16,252 nt of DNA from positions 1 through 16,252 of the forward strand of contig JAQUXV010000020.1 in NCBI GenBank assembly GCA_028692205.1, given 5' to 3'. The notes under the pieces were generated by a model that was given only the letters and a program-made list of their open reading frames with translations, did no database searches and had not been told where the DNA came from. A program made the position numbers and the translations under genes. Within the stretch, counting starts at the first letter, position 1. Each line of letters begins with the position of its first letter. Of the stretch, positions 7,510 through 15,403 are shown in pieces. Origin of the DNA: Eubacteriales bacterium (GTDB lineage Bacteria; Bacillota_A; Clostridia; Christensenellales; Aristaeellaceae).

Positions 7510-7544
7510 GGGTAAACCCGTCAGCGTACGCCGTAGTCCGGCCG

Positions 7545-9446
7545 TTAGTGCCTTGCGGCCGTTTTCGCCTGCCCGACGCCGTCGGCGCTCCACTCCGTTT
7601 TCGCAAGCGCCAACAGCACGGGCGCCATGGCGACGATGGGCAGGAAGTAGCGCAGGTAATCGTTCACGGGGGAGACGATACAAACGCCGAGGCTTAGCAG
7701 CGCGGGCAGGAAAAGCGTTAGCCCGCGCCAACGGCGGCGATGCGCCATGGCGATGCCCGCGCCAATTAACAGCCAGGTATATACGGGCAGCACATAAAGC
7801 AGCGATAAAACGGGCAGCGTACGCCAGCGCGTGGCCAGCGAAATGAAAAACGAGCGCGCCGTTTTCAGGCTTTCGGGCTGGGTGGTGTGCAGCTCGCCCG
7901 GTTCAGGCTCCCAGTAATTCTGGAAAACGAAACGCAAACCGGCCTGCTGCAGGTAGGTAATTCCCTCCATGAAGGGCGTGAAGGCGTAATAGCCGCTGTT
8001 GTTTGCGATAAACGCCTGCAGGTAGGTGGAGGGATATTTCGCAAGCATTTCCCGCCATACGGCGCGGTAGTCGGCCAGCGCCGCCTGCTGCGTTTCGGCG
8101 TCCGCGTCCTCCAAGCGGAAGGTGTTGCGCACCGGGTCGGCAATCCACGGTTCGTACACTCTGGCGACGGCGTCCACGTCCAGCACCCGGTTGATAACCG
8201 CTTTTTCTTCCTCCGTCACCTCGTCGGCGTGGTCGCGCAGGGTGCGGGCGGTCTGCTGGAAAAGCACGTAATGGAAACCGGCAAAATTGTTGTCAATCAC
8301 GCCCAGCGCGGGGATGACCGCGTACGTAAACAGCACGGCGGCCGCCACCGCCGAAAGCAGCGCGGCCCCGATTGTAACGCGCCGCGCGCCGCGGAAAAGG
8401 GCGAACAGCAGTACCAGCGCGGAGGGAACCACCACGTACAGGCCGTTGTTGCGAATCAGGCAGGCGGAAAGCGACGTGAAACCGTAAAATAGCAATTCCG
8501 GCCAGCGGATGGGGGCTTCCGGAGCCCGGCGGCTCAACTCGACGGTTTTCAGCAAAAACAGCAGGAGCATGGCGGTATACAGCGTATCCTTGCCGATCAT
8601 CATGCAATAGTAGCCCCAAATGGGCGTCAGCGCGTAAAACGCAAGGGCGGCCAGCTGCCAGCCCCGCCCGGTTTTCAGCTCGCGGAGGCAGCGCATGCTC
8701 AGCCCCAGCGCGGCCGCCAGCGCGATACCCTGCAACAGCATATAGATCAGCGTGCCGATGTTATCGCCGCCCAGCAGGCGGCCCAGCCATACGCAGCTGC
8801 CGAACACGCAGGTGGTGAATACCGAGTGCCATGTCGCCATCGGCTCCAGCCCGAAAAACTGGCGAACCATTACGCACATATCGTAGATCACGGTGCCGGG
8901 ATAGAAAGCGGCCATATAGGGAAGCCAGCAGACAAAGAAAAGCGCCGCGCTAAAGAGCGCCGTATGTTCCCGGTACAGAGCGCGCAGCCGGGGAAAACGC
9001 TTAAGCCGCAGGCCGCCGCCGGCAGCCGGGGCGGACGCAAGCAGGTTTGCTACGACGGTCAGGGCGGTCGCCATGGCGAATCCCTGTCCAAGGCACTTGG
9101 ATACGACGTTGAACCAGAACATGGTCGAGCCGATAAACGCCCACGAATCGTAGGCAAAAAGCGCCGTCCCCAAAAAATTGGCGATGCCGAACAAAAGCCC
9201 GAACACCAGCTCGCCCACGCGCGGGCGCATGCGCCGCCGTATGTAGGCGTAAACCATCAGCTGCCACAGCGCCAGCGCCAGAAACGCCCAAAGGTAGTCC
9301 GTTGTGGCGGCGGGCACCGCGCTTTTGCCGATGTACAGGTCCGGGCTGACCACAAACCCCTTGGAACAGAAAACGGCAACGAAAAACAACACGATAGACC
9401 AAAGCCGGTTTAGCGGCCGAGAGACAGCCGCGCCGCTGCGCTCCAT
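7545..9446 (-). CDS. DUF6020-like multi-spanning membrane protein, paralogue of the gene at 12248
   Basis: The 633-residue protein has about 12-14 membrane segments (from residue 14 to about 385, then 545-616) and one large outer region (about 386-545). I match it from memory to the uncharacterised DUF6020 family, with moderate confidence. Shared blocks with the paralogue are LFAYDSWAFIG (96-106), FYPGTVI with Asp189 (181-189), TWHSVFTT (205-212), GGDNIGTL (226-233), MMIGKDTLYTA (282-292), RNNG (332-335), RDHADE (404-409), PWI-x-DPV (433-439), KYP-x-TYLQAF (470-479), YYAFTP (486-491) and VSPV-x-DY-x-RYFLP (591-603). The layout, with an acidic residue after an early segment and a big conserved outer loop, resembles GT-C transferases, but no function is known. 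The ATG at 9446 has AAAGGA 13 nt upstream, slightly far. It has its own promoter (9490-9519) and terminator and is transcribed away from the glycan operon. Confidence 0.88.
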   Translation of the reverse strand: MERSGAAVSRPLNRLWSIVLFFVAVFCSKGFVVSPDLYIGKSAVPAATTDYLWAFLALALWQLMVYAYIRRRMRPRVGELVFGLLFGIANFLGTALFAYDSWAFIGSTMFWFNVVSKCLGQGFAMATALTVVANLLASAPAAGGGLRLKRFPRLRALYREHTALFSAALFFVCWLPYMAAFYPGTVIYDMCVMVRQFFGLEPMATWHSVFTTCVFGSCVWLGRLLGGDNIGTLIYMLLQGIALAAALGLSMRCLRELKTGRGWQLAALAFYALTPIWGYYCMMIGKDTLYTAMLLLFLLKTVELSRRAPEAPIRWPELLFYGFTSLSACLIRNNGLYVVVPSALVLLFALFRGARRVTIGAALLSAVAAAVLFTYAVIPALGVIDNNFAGFHYVLFQQTARTLRDHADEVTEEEKAVINRVLDVDAVARVYEPWIADPVRNTFRLEDADAETQQAALADYRAVWREMLAKYPSTYLQAFIANNSGYYAFTPFMEGITYLQQAGLRFVFQNYWEPEPGELHTTQPESLKTARSFFISLATRWRTLPVLSLLYVLPVYTWLLIGAGIAMAHRRRWRGLTLFLPALLSLGVCIVSPVNDYLRYFLPIVAMAPVLLALAKTEWSADGVGQAKTAARH

Positions 9447-9489
9447 AAACGCACATCATTCCTTTCGATACCGCAGACCAGGTGGAAAA

Positions 9490-9519
9490 ATGATAGCATA
9501 CCGCGAAATTGCATGTCAA
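9490..9519 (-). promoter_or_regulatory. SigA-type promoter of the 633-aa membrane protein gene
   Basis: The minus strand carries a perfect TTGACA (9514-9519), an 18-nt spacer and TATCAT (9490-9495, five of six consensus bases). Transcription would begin roughly 35 nt ahead of the ATG at 9446. Confidence 0.8.
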
Positions 9520-9592
9520 GCCGGGGCAGCGGCCCAAACGCCGCCGAACCTATGCCATACCTGCGCGGCGGGCGCCCGCAGGCCCCGTGTTA

Positions 9593-9621
9593 TTGACTTT
9601 TTACCACCCCCCCAATATAAT
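9593..9621 (+). promoter_or_regulatory. SigA-type promoter of the four-gene glycan operon
   Basis: TTGACT (9593-9598), a spacer of exactly 17 nt containing a run of seven C, and a perfect TATAAT (9616-9621). The predicted start near 9628 leaves a leader of about 160 nt before the first gene, long enough to hold RNA-level control, although no known riboswitch is recognised. Confidence 0.85.
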
Positions 9622-9786
9622 GGCAGGGTATAGCGGAGAAAAAAGCTTCCTTTTATAAACAGGGAAAGCGATTTTGCCAAAGCCCGGCGGGCCGAACGGA
9701 AAACGAACGGCGGGGTTTTCAGGCAACCCGGGCCGTGCCCGCGATGCGGCGGCGCGGTTCGTTTGCGAAGGGTGGCAGACAACGGA

Positions 9787-10989
9787 ATGCGAACCAAGAG
9801 ACGGATCTTTTATGGGATATTCCTGTTCAGCCTTGTGTTTTCGGCCGTATATCTGGCGGTGCGGCGCGGCGCCGGAATTGAGGGGTTTCTTTTCAACGGA
9901 GGCAAGAGCATCTTTGGGGATTTTATCAACAACCTGCATTACCCCACCCACGAGGGCGGCCCGTATTTCGACAGCCGGTGGGCTTCGTTTCCCCCGTTTG
10001 CGTACACGCTGTATTATCTGGTAAACGTGTGTTATACCCGCGCAAACACCAGTTACGAAATTCTGGCGTACACTATGGTTACGGCGCTGACCTTCGTGCT
10101 GATTCTGTACGCCGTACAGCGCCTTTTCCGGCGGCACGGCGCGAAAGTAAGCTCGACGTCCGAGCCGCTGCTGCTTACGGCGTGCCTGCTTTTTTCGGGC
10201 GTAATGATTTTTGCCGTTGAACGCGGCAATTCCGTGGTGAACGTACTGGCGATGCTTTTGCTGGCCTTCGACCTGAGGGAAAGCGAAAAAGCGTGGCAGC
10301 GGGAGGCGGCGCTGCTGCTGATTGCGGCGGCGGCGGGCTTCAAAATTTACCCCTGCCTGTTCGGGCTGCTGTACGTGTTTGAAAAGCGCTACCGGGAAGC
10401 CCTGCGGCTGCTGGCATACGGCGTATTGATCTTCTTTGTGCCGTTTTTATGGTTCGGCGGCGTGGAAGGGTTCCTGCGGTTTATCCAAAACCAGCGGGAA
10501 GTGCAGTCGTCCATCCGCAGCGATTACTTCACCAGCATACCCAGCATTTCCAGCTATCTGGCGGCGGAGTTCGGCTGGGACGCGGGCGCGGTGCTGACCG
10601 CGGGCAAGGCGGTCGCTGCGGCCTACGGAGTGCTGCTGGCGGTGGGCATATGCCTGCAAAAGAAGCTGTGGCTGCGCGTAACCCTGATGGTGAGCCTGTT
10701 TACGCTCGTCCCTGGGTGGAGCGCGGAATACATGGCTATTTATATGATGCTGCCGTTTGTGCTGTTTTACTGTGACGAAGGCGAAACCCGCTGGGAAACG
10801 CTGTACGCCGTGCTGTTCGGCTGCGTGTTCATCCTGCTTCCGTTCTCCTCTCCGCTCAAGACACACACGACGCTTTCGTGGAATATGCTGGTCAGCTTCG
10901 GCGCGCTGTATGCGCTGAGCGCCGTAAGCCTCGCGGATACGTTTTCGGCGCGCCCGCGCGTAAAACAGCTGAAGGAGAACGCCGTATGA
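9787..10989 (+). CDS. GT87-like (DUF2029-type) membrane glycosyltransferase
   Basis: From the ATG at 9787 the product has 400 residues and about 9-10 membrane segments. Features typical of the GT87/DUF2029 group of polyprenyl-phosphate-sugar-dependent transferases are visible: an early outer loop with an acidic residue in FGDFINNLHYP (Asp45, the candidate catalytic base), ERGNSVVN (145-152) in the place of the family's RG(Q/N)-type motif, and GFKIYP (184-189) resembling the family's K-x-YP motif. It probably transfers one sugar on the outer face of the membrane; sugar and acceptor are unknown. An ATG 24 nt earlier (9763) is possible; 9787 is preferred because AAGGGTGG lies upstream and the basic N-terminus leads straight into segment 1. 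First gene of the operon; its stop overlaps the next gene's ATG by 4 nt (ATGA). Confidence 0.82.
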   Translation: MRTKRRIFYGIFLFSLVFSAVYLAVRRGAGIEGFLFNGGKSIFGDFINNLHYPTHEGGPYFDSRWASFPPFAYTLYYLVNVCYTRANTSYEILAYTMVTALTFVLILYAVQRLFRRHGAKVSSTSEPLLLTACLLFSGVMIFAVERGNSVVNVLAMLLLAFDLRESEKAWQREAALLLIAAAAGFKIYPCLFGLLYVFEKRYREALRLLAYGVLIFFVPFLWFGGVEGFLRFIQNQREVQSSIRSDYFTSIPSISSYLAAEFGWDAGAVLTAGKAVAAAYGVLLAVGICLQKKLWLRVTLMVSLFTLVPGWSAEYMAIYMMLPFVLFYCDEGETRWETLYAVLFGCVFILLPFSSPLKTHTTLSWNMLVSFGALYALSAVSLADTFSARPRVKQLKENAV

Positions 10990-12227
10990 CGTTTGACAAC
11001 TGGCAGGCTTCGCGTGAAATAGCGGCCCGGCAGCGGCGCAGCCCGATCGCGTGGCTGTACGGTCTGCTTTTTTTCGTGGGGGTTTACTTTATATTTTACC
11101 GGGAAGCGGTCAACCCTATGTCCGATCTGGCGATACACGCGGGAATCGCGAAGGAGTTCGACTTTGCGGACCTGCACAGCGTCACCTGCCGTATCGCCTA
11201 TCCGCTCTGGCACCTTTCGGTAAGCGGGCTTTATCAGCTGGGGCTGCCGCTCGCGGCGGCGGCGGCGGGCGTTACGGCGTTGGCGAAAACCATCGCTTTT
11301 TCGGCGGCACAGAACCTGCTGCTGCCCAAACGCGGCGAAGGCAGCCGCGCCGTGATGTGGCTGATGTGCCTGCTGCTGATGGTGGTAACGGGGCTGCGCC
11401 TGCCGTGGATCAACCCGCTGGTGTACCGCGCGGCGGGCTCGCCCACCGTGTGGCACAACCCGACGCAGATCACGGTTACCGCGATCTCCCTGTTTATGGT
11501 GCCCTACCTGATCCACTGCTGGTGCGTGTACGAGCGTCGGCTGGCCGCCGGGGACGGCGCGGTTGTTTTGCCGTGGAAAAATGTATTTTGGCTTGCGGCG
11601 TTGCTGATGCTGGCAGCCTCCGCAAAGCCGACGTTCCTGCAGGCGCTGCTTCCCGCCGCCTTTGTGTTTTTTTGTGCGGCGTGGCTTCGCAGGCCCGGAC
11701 AATGGCGCTATTTCCTGCGGATCGCACTTGCGTTTCTACCGGGCGCGGTTTACTTTTTGCTGCAATACCTGTATTATACGGGCGTCGTGGTGGAGTACAC
11801 CAGCGGCGTTTCGGTGTACGTTACGGCGGAGACGCTGTATATCGCCGTGCGCAGCGTGTTGATTTTAACGGCGTTCCCCCTGCTGGCGCTTCTGCTGCGC
11901 CACCGCAGGGGGCAGCCGATGGACGGGGCGGTGGCGCTGGTGCTGCTGATGCTTCTGTTCAGCTGCCTTGAGGCCGCCTTCTTCCACGAAACCGGCCTGC
12001 GGGAGAGCCACGGCAACTTCACCTGGGCGACCGGAAGCAGCGCGCTGTTGCTGTGGTGGCTTGCGCTTCGCTCCTACTGGCGGGATCTGGCCGCGTTCTG
12101 GCCCGGGCGGGCGCAAAACCGGCTTCGCGCGGCGGGCTATGCCGCAAGCTGGGCGCTGCTGGGCTGGCACGGGTATTCCGCCGTCTATTACCTGTATTAC
12201 CTGCTGTCCTCTGGCAACGCTTTTTAA
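10986..12227 (+). CDS. Multi-spanning membrane protein, GT-C-like (function unknown)
   Basis: The 413-residue protein has about 10 hydrophobic segments. The start ATG at 10986 overlaps the previous stop codon and has AAGGAG upstream; the frame extends further upstream but that part overlaps the preceding gene. After the first membrane segment comes NPMSDLAIHAG (43-53), with Asp47 and His51, then YPLWH (72-76), both in or near the first outer loop, where GT-C enzymes keep their acidic catalytic residue. Other distinctive blocks are WHNPTQI (156-162), SAKPTFLQ (212-219) and ETGLRESHGNFTWA (335-348). I cannot name a family with certainty; a lipid-linked-sugar transferase is the best guess from layout and from its place between a GT87-like gene and a DUF6020-like gene. 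It is translationally coupled to the upstream gene and 20 nt from the downstream one. Confidence 0.8.
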   Translation: MTFDNWQASREIAARQRRSPIAWLYGLLFFVGVYFIFYREAVNPMSDLAIHAGIAKEFDFADLHSVTCRIAYPLWHLSVSGLYQLGLPLAAAAAGVTALAKTIAFSAAQNLLLPKRGEGSRAVMWLMCLLLMVVTGLRLPWINPLVYRAAGSPTVWHNPTQITVTAISLFMVPYLIHCWCVYERRLAAGDGAVVLPWKNVFWLAALLMLAASAKPTFLQALLPAAFVFFCAAWLRRPGQWRYFLRIALAFLPGAVYFLLQYLYYTGVVVEYTSGVSVYVTAETLYIAVRSVLILTAFPLLALLLRHRRGQPMDGAVALVLLMLLFSCLEAAFFHETGLRESHGNFTWATGSSALLLWWLALRSYWRDLAAFWPGRAQNRLRAAGYAASWALLGWHGYSAVYYLYYLLSSGNAF

Positions 12228-12247
12228 CGGGAGGAAGGTGCGACCGG

Positions 12248-14119
12248 GTGCAACCCATTCATGAGCCGAAAAAACCGTATCGCCTGATGCCGATCCTGCT
12301 TTCCGCCGTCGCCGGAATCCTCTGCGCGAAGGCCTTTGTGATCAACCCGCAGCTGTTCGTGGGCAAGGCGTCCATCCCCGCCGAATCCACGGATTACGTG
12401 TGGACGTTCGTCGCCCTGGCGCTGGCGGGCCTGTTTTACGTTACGTATGTGCGCCTGCGCTACCGCCCCGGGGCCGGGGAGCTTGGCTTCGGGCTGCTTT
12501 TTGGGGCGCTGAATTATTTTGGGACGACGCTGTTTGCCTACGATTCGTGGGCATTCATCGGCGTGTTTCAATCGTGGGTGACCGTCGCGCTGAAAATTGC
12601 GGGGCAGGGGGCGACCATGGCCGCGCTGCTGACCCTCGCGAGCCACGCGCTGCTGTCGCGGCCTTTGCCGCAGACGCCGCCGCGGGCATTCGGCAGGCTG
12701 CGCGGCTTTTTTGCGCGGCACACAACGCTTGCCTGCGTTTTGCTGTTCGTGCTGTGCTGGTCGCCTTACCTGATCGTGTTTTACCCCGGCACCGTCATCA
12801 GCGATCTGTCGTGGATGTTTGAGCAGCTTCAGGGCATTACGCAGATGACTACGTGGCATTCCGTATTCACCACATGGGTTTTCGGGGCGTGCATCGCGCT
12901 GGGGCGGTGGATCGGCGGGGACAATATCGGCACGCTGGTTTATATGCTGCTGCAGACGTTCGCGCTCGCGTACGCGTGCGCACGCGTGGTTACGCTGGTC
13001 CGGCGGCTGGGAACGCAATGGAAATGGCAGGTCGCTGTGCTCGCGTTTTTTACAGTGCTGCCTATCTGGGGCGGCTACAGCATGATGATCGGCAAGGATA
13101 CGCTGTATACGGCCACGCTGCTGCTGCTGCTGATTAACACCGTTGAGTGGTCGCGGGGGCTGCGCGTGTTTCGCCTGCGGCAGTGGCTGGCTTACGGCTT
13201 GTTGGCGCTGCTGGCCTGCCTGTGGCGAAACAACGGCTTCTACGTGGTGCTGCTCAGCCTGCTCGCCTTCATTCCGTTGGCGAGGCGGGCTGCCGCGCGC
13301 GTGTGGCTTGCCGGGATCGCCGCGTTCGTTACGGCGGCGGTGTCGCTGCTGAACTTTGTCGTCGTGCCCGCGCTGGGCATTGTGGATAACACCGCCTCCG
13401 GCATCTATTCGGTTTGTTTTCAGCAAACCGCGCGGGTGGTGCGCGACCATGCCGATGAGCTGACGGCGGAAGAAACCGCGGAGATCGACCGTGTGCTGGA
13501 TATTGAAGCCATCGGCAGGGTGTACCAGCCGTGGATCTCCGACCCCGTAAAACTGACGTATCGGCAGTTCGGCGCGGGTGCGGATGTGGAAAAAGCGGCG
13601 CTTGCCCGGTACCGCAAGACATGGTTTTCCATGATGCTGAAGTACCCGGTTACCTACCTGCAGGCGTTTATGGCGGGCAACCGCGGCTACTACGCCTTCA
13701 CGCCCAAATACACGGGCATTACGTACAGCCAGCAGGCGGGGCTGCGCTTTGTGTACACCAGCTTCGACATTGAAGGGGAAGGGGAGCTGCACACCGTGCA
13801 GCCCGAAGCCTTTGCCGGGCTGCGGCTGTACGCGGCGAAGATTATGGAGGGGTTCCGCACGATACCGATAATCCAGCTGCTTTTCACCTGCGCGTTTTAC
13901 ACGTGGCTGCTGGTCGGGGCCGCCCTCGCGACGGCGCGCCGCCGCCGCTGGCGGGAACTGCTGCTTTTCGTGCCGGCGCTGCTCAGCTTTGCGGTGTGTC
14001 TGGTTTCCCCGGTGGACGATTATTTCCGTTACTTCCTGCCCGTGGTCGCCATGACCATTCCGCTGCTGGCCTGTGCGCGCCACCCCGGGAAGATGGAGGT
14101 GAGCGGCGATGCAGCGTAA
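12248..14119 (+). CDS. DUF6020-like multi-spanning membrane protein, paralogue of the gene at 7545-9446
   Basis: The start is taken as GTG at 12248, which gives 623 residues and an N-terminus level with the paralogue; GGAGG lies about 13 nt upstream. The ATG at 12287 lacks a ribosome site. About 12-14 membrane segments surround a large outer region (about 380-540). All blocks of the paralogue recur: LFAYDSWAFIG (95-105), FYPGTVISD (178-186), TWHSVFTT (202-209), MMIGKDTLYTA (279-289), RNNG (327-330), RDHADE (399-404), KYP-x-TYLQAF (465-474), YYAFTP (481-486), VSPV-x-DY-x-RYFLP (586-598). In residues 399-597, aligned without gaps to 404-602 of the paralogue, I count 115 of 199 identical by hand. 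Function unknown; third gene of the operon, and its end overlaps the acyltransferase gene by 11 nt. The DUF6020 name is from memory. Confidence 0.87.
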   Translation: MQPIHEPKKPYRLMPILLSAVAGILCAKAFVINPQLFVGKASIPAESTDYVWTFVALALAGLFYVTYVRLRYRPGAGELGFGLLFGALNYFGTTLFAYDSWAFIGVFQSWVTVALKIAGQGATMAALLTLASHALLSRPLPQTPPRAFGRLRGFFARHTTLACVLLFVLCWSPYLIVFYPGTVISDLSWMFEQLQGITQMTTWHSVFTTWVFGACIALGRWIGGDNIGTLVYMLLQTFALAYACARVVTLVRRLGTQWKWQVAVLAFFTVLPIWGGYSMMIGKDTLYTATLLLLLINTVEWSRGLRVFRLRQWLAYGLLALLACLWRNNGFYVVLLSLLAFIPLARRAAARVWLAGIAAFVTAAVSLLNFVVVPALGIVDNTASGIYSVCFQQTARVVRDHADELTAEETAEIDRVLDIEAIGRVYQPWISDPVKLTYRQFGAGADVEKAALARYRKTWFSMMLKYPVTYLQAFMAGNRGYYAFTPKYTGITYSQQAGLRFVYTSFDIEGEGELHTVQPEAFAGLRLYAAKIMEGFRTIPIIQLLFTCAFYTWLLVGAALATARRRRWRELLLFVPALLSFAVCLVSPVDDYFRYFLPVVAMTIPLLACARHPGKMEVSGDAA

Positions 14120-15146
14120 GGAACGGGTGGCCTATTACGACTGGTTAAACGTGGCGGCCTGCTTCGCCGTGGTGGCGCTGCATGTGAACAGCGCGTTCTG
14201 GAGCTACGAAAACAGCGCCCGCTGGCTGGAAAACCTGCTGGTTGAATCGTTTTTCTACCCCGCAGTCGCGATTTTCTTTATGCTCAGCGGGGCGACGCTG
14301 ATCGACTACCGGGAACGCTATGACACGAAAACCTATTTTCTGAAGCGGCTGACCCGGGTAGTGCTTCCCTACATTGGGTGGAGCCTGCTGGCGATGGGGT
14401 TTCATGTGCTCAAGGGCACGCTGGCGCTGGGCGACCTGACGCTTCAAAACATTCTGACGTGGCTGATTCACGGCTCGTACTATTCCGTATACTGGTTCTT
14501 TCCCCCGCTGTTTGCCTGCTACCTGGCCATTCCCGTGCTGGGGCTGATCCCGAAGGAAAAGCGGATGCGCACCTACGGCTACATGGTGGCGCTGGCGTTT
14601 ATCACCATTGCCGTAATGCCCATGGTTTCGCGGTGGACGGGCGTTGCGTGGAACGCGGAAATGAACACCGTCATCAGCGGCGGCTACCTGATGTATCCGC
14701 TGCTGGGGTACCTTGTCGCGCATTGGTCGCCCACCGGGCGGCAGCGCGCGCTGGTCTACGCGCTGGGCTTCGGCGCGCTAATCCTGCGCACGGTGATGAC
14801 GTGGCAGCTCAGCCAAAGAGCGGGCATGGTGGACTACGCCTACGGAACCTACCTGAATTTCCCCTGCGTATTTCAGGCGCTGGCGGTGTTTGTGGCGTTT
14901 CAGCGGATTCGCGGCGGCAATGCGAAGGTGGGCCGATGGGTGCGCAGGCTTTCCGCGGCGAGCCTGTCCGTTTACTTTACACAAAAGTTCATTATGGACC
15001 TGCTGATACGCTTTAACGCCGAACCGGCATGGATTGCGCAAACCGGGCTGCACTCGATACTTTGGCCGATTGTGGTGTACGCCCTCGCCGTTGCGCTGTT
15101 CTTTGCCGCCCGGCGGATTCCGCTGGTGCGGCGGATGTTCCCGTAA
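14109..15146 (+). CDS. Acyltransferase-3 family membrane O-acyltransferase
   Basis: The 345-residue polytopic protein (about 10 segments) matches the acyltransferase-3 family, which moves acetyl or other short acyl groups across the membrane onto sugars of surface polymers. Typical elements are YYDWLNVAACFAVVALH (9-25), FFMLSGATL (54-62) and the FLKRLTRVVLPYIGWSL block (about 77-93). His25 fits the active histidine of the R-x10-H motif, but the Arg position is Asn14, which is unusual. The start at 14109 has GGAGGTGA about 6 nt upstream and overlaps the previous gene's end by 11 nt, so translation is probably coupled. It is the last gene of the operon. The target glycan is not shown; O-acetylation of the glycan made by the neighbouring transferases is inference. 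Confidence 0.92.
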   Translation: MQRKERVAYYDWLNVAACFAVVALHVNSAFWSYENSARWLENLLVESFFYPAVAIFFMLSGATLIDYRERYDTKTYFLKRLTRVVLPYIGWSLLAMGFHVLKGTLALGDLTLQNILTWLIHGSYYSVYWFFPPLFACYLAIPVLGLIPKEKRMRTYGYMVALAFITIAVMPMVSRWTGVAWNAEMNTVISGGYLMYPLLGYLVAHWSPTGRQRALVYALGFGALILRTVMTWQLSQRAGMVDYAYGTYLNFPCVFQALAVFVAFQRIRGGNAKVGRWVRRLSAASLSVYFTQKFIMDLLIRFNAEPAWIAQTGLHSILWPIVVYALAVALFFAARRIPLVRRMFP

Positions 15147-15220
15147 CCGCGCTTCAACGCCGGATTGCCGATTGCGAACGTAGAAAAGTGCGTGACCGGC
15201 ACGCAAAAAGTGATAAAAGC

Positions 15221-15264
15221 ACAGCTCTCCGTCGACCCGGTTTATGGGATCGTCGGAGGGCTGT
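15221..15264. terminator. Hairpin terminator between convergent genes
   Basis: A 15-bp stem (15221-15235 with 15250-15264) has one G-U pair and one mismatch and a 14-nt loop. On the minus strand it is followed by GCTTTTATCACTTTTT, fitting termination of the ligase-like transcript. On the plus strand there is no T run, so any role in ending the four-gene operon, about 75 nt past its last stop, is less certain. Confidence 0.6.
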
Positions 15265-15403
15265 GGCAATACTCCGTAAGATGTGTGTAGAAGCCTGCCG
15301 GAGTTGCAAACAGCGAGGGAGCCTGTCGGGAAGGCTTCGGAGGGAAAAAGGTCACGGGCACGGGCTTATCCCGCCAAACGGACAACGGACGAAGCCGTGC
15401 CTA

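Larger units (their letters stand above)
6826..7544. other. 719-bp intergenic stretch with two repeat blocks, terminator and promoter candidate
   Basis: No gene is supported. From the right the stretch holds a 52-bp tandem repeat directly after the stop of the 633-aa gene (7406-7509), that gene's terminator (7324-7360), an AT-rich island (7210-7280) with a minus-strand promoter candidate, about 190 bp of purine-rich sequence with nothing clear, then 78-bp direct repeats (6863-7018) reaching almost to the start of the 622-aa membrane protein gene. Confidence 0.7.
9447..9786. promoter_or_regulatory. Divergent promoter region
   Basis: This 340-bp stretch separates two divergent membrane-protein transcription units. 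It contains one strong promoter facing each way, about 75 bp apart (9490-9519 minus; 9593-9621 plus), a C-rich spacer, and a leader of about 160 nt ahead of the plus-strand operon. No operator palindrome or gene stands out. Confidence 0.75.

Noticed and set aside
9001..9537. Alternative minus-strand start region just upstream of the 633-aa gene (ATG next to AAAGGA)
   Set aside because: That frame ends within the gene and lacks the conserved membrane protein sequence; the frame from 9446 matches the paralogue.
12224..14083. 619-codon minus-strand open frame opposite the DUF6020-like gene
   Set aside because: The composition (Arg/Gln/His-rich) is typical of a GC-rich shadow frame, while the plus-strand frame has conserved motifs shared with a paralogue.
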